A stretch of 64,000 bases of DNA from Nitratireductor soli (GTDB lineage Bacteria; Pseudomonadota; Alphaproteobacteria; Rhizobiales; Rhizobiaceae): NCBI RefSeq assembly GCF_001050155.1, contig NZ_LFVY01000001.1, positions 433,501-497,500 of the forward strand. Direction: 5' to 3'. The notes beneath the pieces are model-generated. The model had not been told where the DNA came from. It searched no databases and was given only the letters and a program-made list of their open reading frames with translations. This document shows, piece by piece, positions 8,632 through 18,605 of this stretch (its first letter is position 1; each line of letters opens with the position of its first letter). Both the position numbers and the translations under genes were made by a program.

Positions 8632-8763
8632 CGGCACTCTCAGCACCTCGCCGTGGCGGGCGATGAATCACGCACGCCTTGTTCGGCAAGGATAGCAGCA
8701 AACGCGGCGAAGGCGAGGCAGCGCGCGAAATTGTGATCCGCGATTGCTACGCGCAAGCGGCTT

Positions 8764-10035
8764 TCACTCGGCCAGCCAATCGGGCAGCGAATCCAGCGCC
8801 AGAAGCTGCTCGTAGCTTGGGCGCGGACGCACCACATGGAAGCGGTCTCCGCTGACCAGCACTTCCGGCACCAGAAGCCGGGAATTGTAGGTGCTGGACT
8901 GCACCGCGCCGTAGGCGCCGGCCGAGCCGATGGCAATCAGGTCGCCGGGCTGCAAATGGGGCACGTCACGGTCGAGCGCCAGATAGTCGCCCGTCTCGCA
9001 GACCGGGCCGACCACGTCGGCGGTCATGCGCGCAGCGTCCGCCGACGCCTGCCTGACGGGGCGGATCGCGTGGAAAGCCTCGTACAGGGTGGGGCGGATG
9101 AGATCGTTCATGGCCGCATCGACGATGACGAAGTTCTTCGCCTCGCCGTCCTTGCGGAACAGCACCTCGGTAACCAGAATGCCGGCATTGGCGGCGATCA
9201 GACGGCCGGGTTCCAGCATCACCTTCAGGCCAAGCTTGGTGACATGCTTGCGGGCGACCGCCGCATAGGCCTCGGGCAGGGGCGGCTGGTCTCCGTCCTC
9301 CGCATAGGGCACGCCCAGCCCGCCGCCGAGATCCACATGCTCGATGGCGTGGCCGTCGGTACGCAGCGTCTGGGTAAGTTCGGTCAGCAATGCGAAGGCG
9401 TCGTCGAAAGGCTGCAGCTCGGTGATCTGGCTGCCGATATGCATGTCGATGCCTGTCACTTTCAGCCCCGGAAGCTGGGCGGCATGCGCATAGGCGGCGC
9501 GCGCTTCCTTCCAGGCGATGCCGAACTTGTTTTCCGCCTTGCCGGTGGAGATCTTCCTGTGCGTCCTGGCATCGACGTCGGGATTGATGCGCAGCGAGAT
9601 GTTGGCGGTGACGCCCAGCGCCGTGGCGCGGGCGGACAAGAGATCCAGCTCAGGCTTCGATTCGACGTTGAAGCAGAGAATGCCGGCCTGCAGCGCCGTA
9701 TCCATTTCGGCGGCGGTCTTGCCGACGCCGGAAAACAGGATCTTGCCGGCCGGGACGCCGGCGGCCAGTGCGCGGCGCAATTCGCCTTCCGAGACGACAT
9801 CCATGCCGGCGCCGAGCGCGGCCAGCGTCTTCAAGACAGCCTGGTTGGAATTGGCTTTCACGGCATAGCAGACCAGCGCATCCAGCCCCGCAAAGGCTTC
9901 GGAGAAGACGCGGTAATGACGGGTCAGCGTGGCGGTGGAATAGCAGTAGAACGGCGTGCCGACGGCGGCGGCGATGGCCGGCACCGGCACGTCCTCGGCG
10001 TACAGCACGCCGTCGCGGTAATCGAAATGGTTCAC
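8764..10035 (-). CDS. lysA: Diaminopimelate decarboxylase
   Basis: A PLP-dependent fold-III decarboxylase of 423 residues that removes CO2 from meso-diaminopimelate to give lysine. The PLP lysine is K60 in CYAVKANSN. HIGSQ and the glycine-rich DLGGGLGVPY (phosphate binding) are present, and VCETGDYLA carries the catalytic cysteine from the partner subunit. The start is GTG (GTG AAC CAT). It lies in a minus-strand group after argH and lptM; a type A repeat sits between lptM and lysA. Confidence 0.95.
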   Translation of the reverse strand: MNHFDYRDGVLYAEDVPVPAIAAAVGTPFYCYSTATLTRHYRVFSEAFAGLDALVCYAVKANSNQAVLKTLAALGAGMDVVSEGELRRALAAGVPAGKILFSGVGKTAAEMDTALQAGILCFNVESKPELDLLSARATALGVTANISLRINPDVDARTHRKISTGKAENKFGIAWKEARAAYAHAAQLPGLKVTGIDMHIGSQITELQPFDDAFALLTELTQTLRTDGHAIEHVDLGGGLGVPYAEDGDQPPLPEAYAAVARKHVTKLGLKVMLEPGRLIAANAGILVTEVLFRKDGEAKNFVIVDAAMNDLIRPTLYEAFHAIRPVRQASADAARMTADVVGPVCETGDYLALDRDVPHLQPGDLIAIGSAGAYGAVQSSTYNSRLLVPEVLVSGDRFHVVRPRPSYEQLLALDSLPDWLAE

Positions 10036-10058
10036 GGAAACTGGCTTTCAGCTGGAAG

Positions 10059-10165
10059 TTAGGGTGCTTTTCGTGAATACAAGCTCACTCAAAACACCCT
10101 ATCTGCTTGTTTTCACCGCATTTATGCGACGCCAAATGAATCCATTCGGCTGCAAAATGCTCTAC
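10059..10165 (+). repeat. Composite intergenic repeat (hairpin plus type A), copy 2
   Basis: The left hairpin starts TAGGGTG and ends CACCCTA. It is followed by a diverged type A module, with CCGCATTTATGCG and an imperfect CCAAATGAATCCATTCGG hairpin, ending TGCAAAATGCTCTA. The last CTA is, on the minus strand, the TAG stop codon of lptM. Confidence 0.85.
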
Positions 10166-10365
10166 AGCAACCTGTCGAGGATGAACGGGCGGTCGGCGAC
10201 CGGCTTCTTTGGCGCCGCCGGCACGGGTTCGTCGTTCTGCTCCGCCTGTTTTCGCGCATCGATGGCCGCTTCATAGGGTGAATCAAGCGGCGCCTTGCGC
10301 CCGCAGGCGACCAGGCCCAGGACCAGGCCGAGCATGAGAAGGGTGAGCGTTCTGCGGGCCATCAT
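10162..10365 (-). CDS. lptM: LptM-like small lipoprotein
   Basis: A 67-residue lipoprotein. The signal segment MMARRTLTLLMLGLVLG ends in the lipobox LVAC, giving an acylated Cys21. The mature N-terminus CGRKAPLDSP matches the CGxKGPLxxP signature of LptM (YifL), which in E. coli assists correct disulfide formation in the LPS translocon LptD/LptE. It lies between argH and lysA, an arrangement common in proteobacteria. The start at 10365 follows GGAAC(G) and puts the signal peptide at normal length; an in-frame upstream start would overlap the end of argH. The stop TAG is contributed by the tip of a repeat. Confidence 0.85.
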   Translation of the reverse strand: MMARRTLTLLMLGLVLGLVACGRKAPLDSPYEAAIDARKQAEQNDEPVPAAPKKPVADRPFILDRLL

Positions 10366-10402
10366 GAGGCGTTCCGTTCCTTGAAAATGCGTGCGCTGCG
10401 TT

Positions 10403-11827
<1,425 letters not shown>

Positions 11828-11856
11828 GATAACCGGGTGTTCGTGTGGAAAGAAAA

Positions 11857-12537
11857 ATGTCGAAGCAAAAACGGAAATTCCCGGCACTCCGCCTGATCGT
11901 CCTTGCCGTCGCCGCAGGCGCCGTCGGAGGTGCGATTGCGGTATACGTGAAGGGCGGCCCGGATGGCAACATCGCCGGTGCGCCGATGACGGTGGTGGCG
12001 GACGATGCGAGCTGTGCCGCCAAGGATGCGAAGGCCCGCGCGACGGGGCAGGCGGCCAGGGGCGAGGTCGCGGCCATGTTGGCCGCGCATCCGCCGCGTT
12101 CCATGAAATCCCTGGCCTTCACCGGACCGGAGGGCACGCCGATGTCCGTGGCGGATTTCTCGGGCAAGGTTGTCCTGCTGAACCTCTGGGCGACATGGTG
12201 CGCGCCGTGCCGTGAAGAGATGCCGGCGCTCGATGCGCTGCAGGAGGCGAAAGGGTCGGACACTTTCGAAGTGGTCGCCGTCAATGTCGATCGCGGCGAT
12301 GACGAGAAGCCGAAAACCTTCCTCAAGGAAACAGGGATTCAGTCGCTCGGCTATTATCGCGACAGCTCGATGAAGGTTTTCAACGATCTGAAAAGCCAGA
12401 GCCTGGCGCTGGGCCTGCCGGCGACCCTGCTGATCGACGAGGAGGGCTGCCTGCTTGCGCATATGAACGGCCCCGCCGAATGGGCAAGTCCGGATGCCGC
12501 CCGGCTGATCGACACGGTCTTGCCAGCGCAGAACTGA
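11857..12537 (+). CDS. tlpA: TlpA-family thiol:disulfide oxidoreductase
   Basis: A 226-residue membrane-anchored periplasmic thioredoxin. It has one N-terminal membrane segment (about 11-30) and a thioredoxin-like domain with the active site WATWCAPC (C115, C118), followed by [11 protein letters not shown]. In rhizobia TlpA/CycY proteins reduce apocytochrome c or cytochrome oxidase copper-site partners. The ATG at 11857 has GGAAAG five bases upstream, which is better than the in-frame GTG at 11845. It is divergent from argH; an 11-bp-stem hairpin separates it from convergent queD. Confidence 0.9.
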   Translation: MSKQKRKFPALRLIVLAVAAGAVGGAIAVYVKGGPDGNIAGAPMTVVADDASCAAKDAKARATGQAARGEVAAMLAAHPPRSMKSLAFTGPEGTPMSVADFSGKVVLLNLWATWCAPCREEMPALDALQEAKGSDTFEVVAVNVDRGDDEKPKTFLKETGIQSLGYYRDSSMKVFNDLKSQSLALGLPATLLIDEEGCLLAHMNGPAEWASPDAARLIDTVLPAQN

Positions 12538-12546
12538 CCGGAGCCG

Positions 12547-12584
12547 ATGACTTGCGCAGCGGCGTTGCCATTCGCGCAAGTCAT
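12547..12584. terminator. Hairpin between convergent tlpA and queD
   Basis: ATGACTTGCGC and GCGCAAGTCAT form a perfect 11-bp stem with a 16-base loop, followed by TGTTTC on the + strand. It is placed where a bidirectional terminator is expected, although the U tract is short. Confidence 0.7.
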
Positions 12585-12602
12585 TGTTTCAAGGACGTTT
12601 TT

Positions 12603-12959
12603 TCAGGCGGCTTGCTGGCGGCGATAAACGCAGCCTTCGGCCTGGCCGTCGGCGCCGCGCTTCAGCTCGACCCGGTCGAGCGTCGGAGATTTTTCCGCGA
12701 GCTTGTCGAAAATCCACTTGGCCAGATTCTCCAGCGACGGAATGGAAAGCCCGTCGATGTCGTTCAGGTAGGTATGGTCGAGAATGGCGTGGACCGCCTC
12801 GATCTGCTTTTCGACTTCGTACAAATTGGCGGCCCAGCCATAGACCGGGTCCGGATCGCCGACGAGGTGCACGGAGACTTTGAAGGAATGGCCGTGCAGC
12901 CCCGAATAGGGTTCCAGCTTGTGGGCTGCCTCGAAGGTGAATTCCTTGTATGTTTCCAT
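12603..12959 (-). CDS. queD: 6-pyruvoyl-tetrahydropterin synthase / QueD family protein
   Basis: A 118-residue protein of the PTPS/QueD fold. Zinc ligands H13, H22 and H24 (AAHKL and LHGHSF), LDHTYLND with D61-H62, and the pterin-anchoring glutamate E77 (PSLENLA) are present. QueD makes 6-carboxytetrahydropterin for queuosine synthesis. The catalytic cysteine, normally four residues before the HGH motif, is tyrosine here (Y18), and the nearest glutamate is at E16, not at the PTPS-III position. The enzyme may therefore have a different reaction or be a QueD paralogue. No other queuosine genes are nearby, except gluQRS, which acts on queuosine-containing tRNA, 14 kb away. Confidence 0.8.
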   Translation of the reverse strand: METYKEFTFEAAHKLEPYSGLHGHSFKVSVHLVGDPDPVYGWAANLYEVEKQIEAVHAILDHTYLNDIDGLSIPSLENLAKWIFDKLAEKSPTLDRVELKRGADGQAEGCVYRRQQAA

Positions 12960-13252
12960 TGCGCTCACTCCCAGGGACGAAGGTCCGTGACCTGACCTTA
13001 AGGCGGCGATCCCTGCGCGGATATGTGATTCCAGCAGAAATCGAGCCTGCGAATTCAGCAGTACCGCTGTTGACGCGGTTCGATGTATGATCGCTGCGGA
13101 ATGGAGGTTTGGCACCGTGGTTTATGCCTGTCAATGCGCCGTCCGCGCGGAACCCCTTCTCGCGTGAAGCCGGCACAAGACATTAACCTCTTGTTGGTTA
13201 GCCGGCGCTACGATGCACGCATTCCCCTTCATACCAGCAGAGAGGCTTCAAA

Positions 13253-13783
13253 ATGTCGACAGAACAGAAGTTTACACGAGGCTGGGTGGCGGTTGTCGCC
13301 GCATTTTTGCTCACTCTGGCCATGCCCGCCGCTGCCCAGGACGGAATGCTGCCGAAACCCACGGGAGACGTCATCCTGACGATCGAAGGGAAGATCGGCG
13401 CCACCAATGCAGACGGAGCGGCTGATTTCGACCTTGCGATGCTGGAGGAACTCGAGACCGCGAAGATCAAGACCAGCACGCCGTGGTTCAACGGTACCGT
13501 CGAGTTCGAAGGGGCTCTCCTCACCAGCCTGATGGACCGCGTCAAGGCAAATGGCGCGGAACTGGTGGTGACGGCGTTGAACGACTATCAGGCGCCGGTG
13601 CCGATCGCCGACTTTGCCCAGTATGGAACGATCCTGGCCTTCAAGCGGGATGGAAACTACATGCCCGTCAGTGACAAGGGTCCTCTGTTCATCATCTATC
13701 CCTATGATTCCGACGCCGAGTTGAGCACGCAGAAATTCTATTCGCGCTCGGTCTGGCAAGTTAGACGCTTGACGGTTCGATAG
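13253..13783 (+). CDS. Periplasmic molybdopterin-oxidoreductase-fold protein, no cysteine
   Basis: A 176-residue protein with a clear signal peptide (about 1-28, ending PAAAQ). The mature part follows the pattern of the sulfite-oxidase (SUOX) molybdopterin-binding fold in shortened form: FDLAMLEELE, F-NGTVEFEGALLTSLMDRV, VVTALNDYQAPVPIADF, then GPLFIIYPYD and KFYSRSVWQV. True sulfite-oxidase family enzymes coordinate molybdenum through a cysteine; this protein contains none, so it is unlikely to be a molybdoenzyme and may bind another ligand. It ends 20 bases before the GGDEF-EAL gene on the same strand, which suggests co-transcription and a sensor or partner role. Function is inferred only. 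Confidence 0.75.
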   Translation: MSTEQKFTRGWVAVVAAFLLTLAMPAAAQDGMLPKPTGDVILTIEGKIGATNADGAADFDLAMLEELETAKIKTSTPWFNGTVEFEGALLTSLMDRVKANGAELVVTALNDYQAPVPIADFAQYGTILAFKRDGNYMPVSDKGPLFIIYPYDSDAELSTQKFYSRSVWQVRRLTVR

Positions 13784-13803
13784 GCGCGAGACAGGCTTAG
13801 GTC

Positions 13804-16221
13804 ATGTCTGCCTCCGCTGCGGAGATTTCGGGGCGCCGCACAGCCTCTCGCGTGGTGCAGACGGTGCTGACCATCGGCATCGTCGCCCTTGCCGTGTCGG
13901 CACTTTACATCTCCGTGCTGGTGTTTCAACGCCAGGAAGCGCTGAGCCAGATCTTCCGCTACAACATCGCCTTCAGCGCAAGCCAGGGCATGAACGAGCT
14001 GTTGCGCTTCAGGCAAAGGCTTGCGGGGCTGCTCGTCGACCCGCCGCAATCGACGAAACAGGATGTGGACCTGCGCTACCAGATCCTGGTCAGCCGCATG
14101 GATCTTTTTCAAAGCGGCGAATTCCTGGGTTTCGTGACGGAACTTCCCGACAATCGAAAAACCGTCGAGGACATGACGGAAGCCGTGCGCCGCATCGGCA
14201 CGTTCATCAAGGAGATCGACAAGCCGGAGAATACTCTTCTGGCGCTGCAACTGACGGCGCCGCTGGAACCCAAGATGATCGCGCTGGCTTCCCAGGCCAA
14301 TGAATATGGCGCCACGGCGCAGGCGCGCGACCAGCGCGAACTGCTCAAGCTGCACTGGATATTCTCCATCCTGGCGCTTGGCCTCGTGGTCAGCGGCTTT
14401 GTCTTCGTCGCCATGCTGCGCTGGCAGCACAGACTGCAGATCAGTGTCCAGCGGCGTTTGAAGGCGACCAATGAGGACCTCCTGCGCACCAGCGCCGAAC
14501 TGGCGGAGAGCGCGGCGGCGGCGCGGCGCGCCAATGAAGAACTGATCACCCAGAACGTGCTGTTCAACACGGCGCTGAACAACATGTCGCACGGCCTGTG
14601 CATGTTCGACGCGCAGCAGAAGCTGATCGTCAGCAATCAGAAGATGGAGAGCATTTACAGATTCTCCCACAACCATCTGAAGCCGGGCGCGTCGTTCGCC
14701 GATCTGATCGGCAACATGGTCGCGGCAGGCGCGTGCGACAAGGAGGAAGCAGAGCGGATTGCCGCATTGCAGACAAGGCTCATCGAGCAGAATCGTTCCG
14801 ACACGCTGACCCAGGAACTGGGAGATGGACGGACGATCCTTATTTCGCACCAGCCGATGAAGGGCGGTGGCTGGGTGGCGACCTACGAGGACATCACGGA
14901 GCGGCACAAGGCGCAGGCGCAGGTGGCCTATATGGCGCGCCACGACACGCTGACCGATCTGCCGAACCGCCTCATGATGCGTGAGCGCCTGGAGGAAACC
15001 CTGCGGCTCGGCGCGGAGCGTGCTCTGTCGACCGCGGTGATGTGCGTCGACCTGGACAATTTCAAGAGCATCAACGACACGCTTGGTCACCCGGCCGGCG
15101 ATGCGCTTTTGCGCGAAGTGGCGCGGCGCATCAAGAATACCGTGCGTGAAATGGATGGTGTGGCGCGGCTGGGCGGCGATGAATTCGTCGTGGTGCAGGG
15201 CAATCTCGACGGCGCAGAGCAAGCCGTGAACCTGGCCAAAAGGCTGATCGCAGCGATCGACGAACCCTATCTGATCGACGGCCACCAGGTGCTGACGGGC
15301 GCCAGCATCGGCATCGCGACGACAACGAATGGCGAGGAAGCCGACGATCTGCTGATGCAGGCCGATGTGGCGCTCTACCAGGCCAAGGCCGATGGACGCG
15401 GCGTCTACCGTTTCTACGAAGAGGGCATGAACAAGCGGCTGCAGAGGCGCAGGACCCTCGAGGCCGAGCTTCGGGCAGCCAATCTCGATGAGCAGTTCCA
15501 TCTGGTGTTTCAGCCGATCATCGACCTGGATGCCAACAAGGTGACGACGTTCGAAGCTCTGCTGCGCTGGACGCATCCCGTGCATGGGCAGATCCCACCC
15601 GACGAGTTCATTCCGATCGCCGAGGATACGGGCGCGATCGTGCAACTGGGCGAATGGGTCCTGCGGCAGGTCTGCCTGGAACTGAAGGTCTTGCCGGACA
15701 GCATCAGCATCGCCGCGAACCTGTCGCCGATGCAGTTCAAGCGCGACGATATCGTCGAGACGGTTGCCCGTGTTCTGGTCGAGACCGATACGCCAGCGCA
15801 TCGATTGGAACTGGAGATCACCGAAACACTGCTGCTTGAAGACAATCGCAAGCTGCACACCGACTTGAAACGGCTGCGCAAGCTTGGATCGCGCATCTCG
15901 CTGGACGATTTCGGCACCGGTTACTCCTCGCTAAGCTATCTGCAGAAATTCGCCTTCGACAAGGTCAAGATCGATCGGCTCTTCATCAAGGATATCGCCA
16001 AGAGCGCCGACCAGGCGGCCATCGTGCAGACCATCGTCAACCTGGCCTTCACCCTGGGCATGACGACCGTGGTCGAGGGTGTCGAGAGCGAGGAACAATT
16101 GCGCATCATTCGCGCCATGGGCTGCGACGAGGCGCAGGGTCACCTGTTCAGCAGGCCGATCCGCTCGCAAGCCATCGCCGGCTATCTGGCCGAGCACGAG
16201 CGCAGACGGACGGCCGCCTGA
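13804..16221 (+). CDS. Bifunctional GGDEF-EAL c-di-GMP enzyme with periplasmic and PAS-like sensor
   Basis: An 805-residue inner-membrane protein. Two membrane segments (about 17-41 and 184-205) enclose a periplasmic domain of about 140 residues. A coiled region and a PAS-like domain (about 250-368) follow, then GGDEF (active site GGDEF at 457-461) and EAL (EAL at 584-586). The cyclase site is intact and has the inhibitory I-site R448-x-x-D451 exactly five residues upstream. The EAL domain keeps the metal and catalytic motifs (ANLSPMQF, LEITE, DDFGTGYSSL, DKVKID, GVESEEQ, QGHLFSRP). Both synthesis and hydrolysis of c-di-GMP look possible. The gene follows the cysteine-less molybdopterin-fold protein by 20 bases, a candidate periplasmic input. 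Confidence 0.92.
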   Translation: MSASAAEISGRRTASRVVQTVLTIGIVALAVSALYISVLVFQRQEALSQIFRYNIAFSASQGMNELLRFRQRLAGLLVDPPQSTKQDVDLRYQILVSRMDLFQSGEFLGFVTELPDNRKTVEDMTEAVRRIGTFIKEIDKPENTLLALQLTAPLEPKMIALASQANEYGATAQARDQRELLKLHWIFSILALGLVVSGFVFVAMLRWQHRLQISVQRRLKATNEDLLRTSAELAESAAAARRANEELITQNVLFNTALNNMSHGLCMFDAQQKLIVSNQKMESIYRFSHNHLKPGASFADLIGNMVAAGACDKEEAERIAALQTRLIEQNRSDTLTQELGDGRTILISHQPMKGGGWVATYEDITERHKAQAQVAYMARHDTLTDLPNRLMMRERLEETLRLGAERALSTAVMCVDLDNFKSINDTLGHPAGDALLREVARRIKNTVREMDGVARLGGDEFVVVQGNLDGAEQAVNLAKRLIAAIDEPYLIDGHQVLTGASIGIATTTNGEEADDLLMQADVALYQAKADGRGVYRFYEEGMNKRLQRRRTLEAELRAANLDEQFHLVFQPIIDLDANKVTTFEALLRWTHPVHGQIPPDEFIPIAEDTGAIVQLGEWVLRQVCLELKVLPDSISIAANLSPMQFKRDDIVETVARVLVETDTPAHRLELEITETLLLEDNRKLHTDLKRLRKLGSRISLDDFGTGYSSLSYLQKFAFDKVKIDRLFIKDIAKSADQAAIVQTIVNLAFTLGMTTVVEGVESEEQLRIIRAMGCDEAQGHLFSRPIRSQAIAGYLAEHERRRTAA

Positions 16222-16313
16222 TCCCCGTCTTCGGCCCGGAACCGGAAGCGGCGCGGGCCGTTCGCCCTGTAGCAGCATGATTGTTATAGTGCACCGGACA
16301 ATGGAGGCCGGCC

Positions 16314-18599
16314 ATGAGCTTCACGACATTTCGCCGCAACCGCGTTTCAAAGCCGATCTTCAGCTGGGCGCGCAAGATCATGCCGCCCATCTCCAACACC
16401 GAACGCGAAGCCATCGACGCCGGCACCGTCTGGTGGGATGGCGAACTGTTCACCGGCAATCCCGATTGGGACAAGCTTCTCGCCATGCCGCCGGCCAGGC
16501 TGACGGAGGAGGAACAGGCTTTCATGGACGGGCCGGTGCGCGAATTGTGCGGCATGGTCGAGGACTGGACACTCAATTGGCGCGACCGTGATCTTTCGCC
16601 GGCCGTCTGGGATTTCATGCGCAAGAAGAAATTCTTCGGCATGATCATTCCCAAGCGTTATGGGGGCCTGGGTTTCTCCAACACGGCCCATTCCGAAGTG
16701 GTTCGCACGGTTTCGTCCGCCAGCATCGTTGCCGGTGTCACGGTGATGGTGCCGAACTCGCTCGGGCCGGGTGAATTGCTGATGCATTTCGGCACGGACG
16801 AGCAACGCGACTACTGGCTGCCACGGCTCGCCGACGGGCGGGAAATCCCCTGTTTCGGATTGACCTCGCCGCATGCGGGTTCGGATGCGGCGGCGATGAC
16901 CGATACGGGCGTGGTCGAATACGGGATGTGGAAGGGCCGGAAAGTGCTCGGCCTGCGGCTCAATTTCCACAAGCGCTACATCACGCTCGGCCCGATCGCC
17001 AGCGTGATGGGGCTTGCCTTCAAGATGCACGATCCGGAAAATCATCTCGGGCGCGGCGAGGCGTTGGGCATCACGGTGGCGCTGCTGCCGACCGACACCG
17101 ACGGCGTGCGCCATGGCGATCGGCACATTCCGCAGTTCACCTTTTTCCAGAACGGTCCGTTGCATGGCAAGGACGTGTTCGTGCCGCTCGATCACATTCT
17201 CGGCGGCGAGGCGCAGATCGGCCAGGGCTGGACGATGCTGATGACGGCGCTGGCGGCGGGACGCAGCATTTCGCTGCCGTCGCAATCGGCCGCATCGGCC
17301 GCCATGTGCGCGCGCGCCACGGGGGCCTATGCGCGGGTCCGCACGCAGTTCAATGTCCCGATCGGCCTGTTCGAAGGCATCCAGGAACCGCTGGCCGAGA
17401 TCTGCGGCAATGCCTACCTGATCGACGCGGCACGGCGGGTGACGCTCGCAGCGCTCGACGAGGGGCACAAGCCTTCGGTGCTGTCGGCGATCATGAAATA
17501 CCACGCGACGGAACGGATGCGCCGTTCGGTCGAGCATGCGATGGACATCCATGGCGGCAAAGCGATCATCGACGGGCCGAAGAACTATATGGGAGCGGCC
17601 TACCGCGCCGTGCCGGTCGGCATCACCGTCGAGGGCGCCAACATACTGACGCGCAATCTGATGATCTTCGGCCAGGGCGCGATCCGCTCGCATCCCTATA
17701 TGCTGGACGAGTTGCTGGCTCTGTCGAACGAGGATCGTGAAGAAGGGCTCGACCGGTTCGACGCGATCTTCTGGAAGCATGTCGGCCACGCCTTCAAGAC
17801 GGCTGGACGCGCTTTCGTGCGTGGCTGGTCGGGAGGGCTGATCGGCCCGTCACCGAAGAATGCGGCGATGCCCGGCCATTGGCGGCGCCTGTCGCGCCAT
17901 GCGGCGGCGTTCGCGCTGATCTCCGATTTCGCGCTGCTGACGCTGGGCGGCGCGCTGAAGCGCAAGGAGATGATCTCGGCCCGGCTCGGCGACATCCTGG
18001 CGGAACTGTATCTGCTTGGCGCGGTCCTCAAACGCTTTGAGACCGAGGGACGCCAGGCCGATGACAGACCGATCGTCGACTATCTGATGCTGGCCGGCGA
18101 GGCGCGCATCGGCACGGCGTTTCGCGGCGTTCTCGACAATCTGCCGGCTCGGCCGGCAGCGTGGCTGGTGCGGCTGATCGCCTTTCCGCTCGGTGTGCCC
18201 AATCCCGCGCCTGCCGATCGGCTGAGCACGCGGCTGGCCGAGATCCTGCTCAAGCCCTCGGCGCAGCGCGACCGGCTGACGCCGGACCTTTATCTGGGCG
18301 GCGGGCATGACGAGCATCCGCTGAAGGATCTGGAGAAGGCTTTCCGGCTGGTGGTCGATGCCGCGCCGATCGACAAGAAAATGCGCGAGAAGGGCGTTCA
18401 CGAGGCGCGCGATGCGCTGGATATGGGGCTCATCACCGACGCCGAGTTCGCGCAGATGACAGAGGTGCAGGCGGCGGTCGAGCGCGTGATCGCCGTCGAT
18501 GCGTTCAGCATGGACGAGATTTCGGCGACGGCGGCCCAGCACAGGCGCACAAAACCCGCCGCGCGAAGGAAGCCCGCGCGGCGGGAAGCCGTCGAATAG
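16314..18599 (+). CDS. fadE: Acyl-CoA dehydrogenase, FadE type
   Basis: A 761-residue flavoprotein of the large FadE type: an acyl-CoA dehydrogenase core followed by an extra C-terminal region (DUF1974-like, from about residue 480). It catalyses the first step of fatty-acid beta-oxidation and passes electrons to ETF. Visible elements include FGLTSPHAGSDAAAM (substrate/FAD region), YARVRTQFNVPIGLFEGIQE and DIHGGKAIIDGPKNYMG. GGAGG seven bases upstream supports the ATG. It converges on a hydroxyacyl-CoA dehydrogenase and lies close to etfAB, forming a beta-oxidation neighbourhood. The C-terminal tail (KPAARRKPARRE) is very basic. Confidence 0.92.
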   Translation: MSFTTFRRNRVSKPIFSWARKIMPPISNTEREAIDAGTVWWDGELFTGNPDWDKLLAMPPARLTEEEQAFMDGPVRELCGMVEDWTLNWRDRDLSPAVWDFMRKKKFFGMIIPKRYGGLGFSNTAHSEVVRTVSSASIVAGVTVMVPNSLGPGELLMHFGTDEQRDYWLPRLADGREIPCFGLTSPHAGSDAAAMTDTGVVEYGMWKGRKVLGLRLNFHKRYITLGPIASVMGLAFKMHDPENHLGRGEALGITVALLPTDTDGVRHGDRHIPQFTFFQNGPLHGKDVFVPLDHILGGEAQIGQGWTMLMTALAAGRSISLPSQSAASAAMCARATGAYARVRTQFNVPIGLFEGIQEPLAEICGNAYLIDAARRVTLAALDEGHKPSVLSAIMKYHATERMRRSVEHAMDIHGGKAIIDGPKNYMGAAYRAVPVGITVEGANILTRNLMIFGQGAIRSHPYMLDELLALSNEDREEGLDRFDAIFWKHVGHAFKTAGRAFVRGWSGGLIGPSPKNAAMPGHWRRLSRHAAAFALISDFALLTLGGALKRKEMISARLGDILAELYLLGAVLKRFETEGRQADDRPIVDYLMLAGEARIGTAFRGVLDNLPARPAAWLVRLIAFPLGVPNPAPADRLSTRLAEILLKPSAQRDRLTPDLYLGGGHDEHPLKDLEKAFRLVVDAAPIDKKMREKGVHEARDALDMGLITDAEFAQMTEVQAAVERVIAVDAFSMDEISATAAQHRRTKPAARRKPARREAVE

Positions 18600-18605
18600 G
18601 AAAAG

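Noticed and set aside
6538..8736. A 732-codon + strand frame opposite the DUF4175 gene
   Set aside because: Shadow frame; translation rich in Leu, His, Gln and Ala with no domain pattern.
13083..13379. A 98-codon + strand frame overlapping the start of the molybdopterin-fold gene
   Set aside because: It runs through the leader and into the signal-peptide region of a better gene in another frame; no ribosome site.
13738..15858. A 706-codon antisense frame opposite the GGDEF-EAL gene
   Set aside because: Shadow frame of a gene with intact catalytic motifs on the + strand; no ribosome site and no recognised domain.
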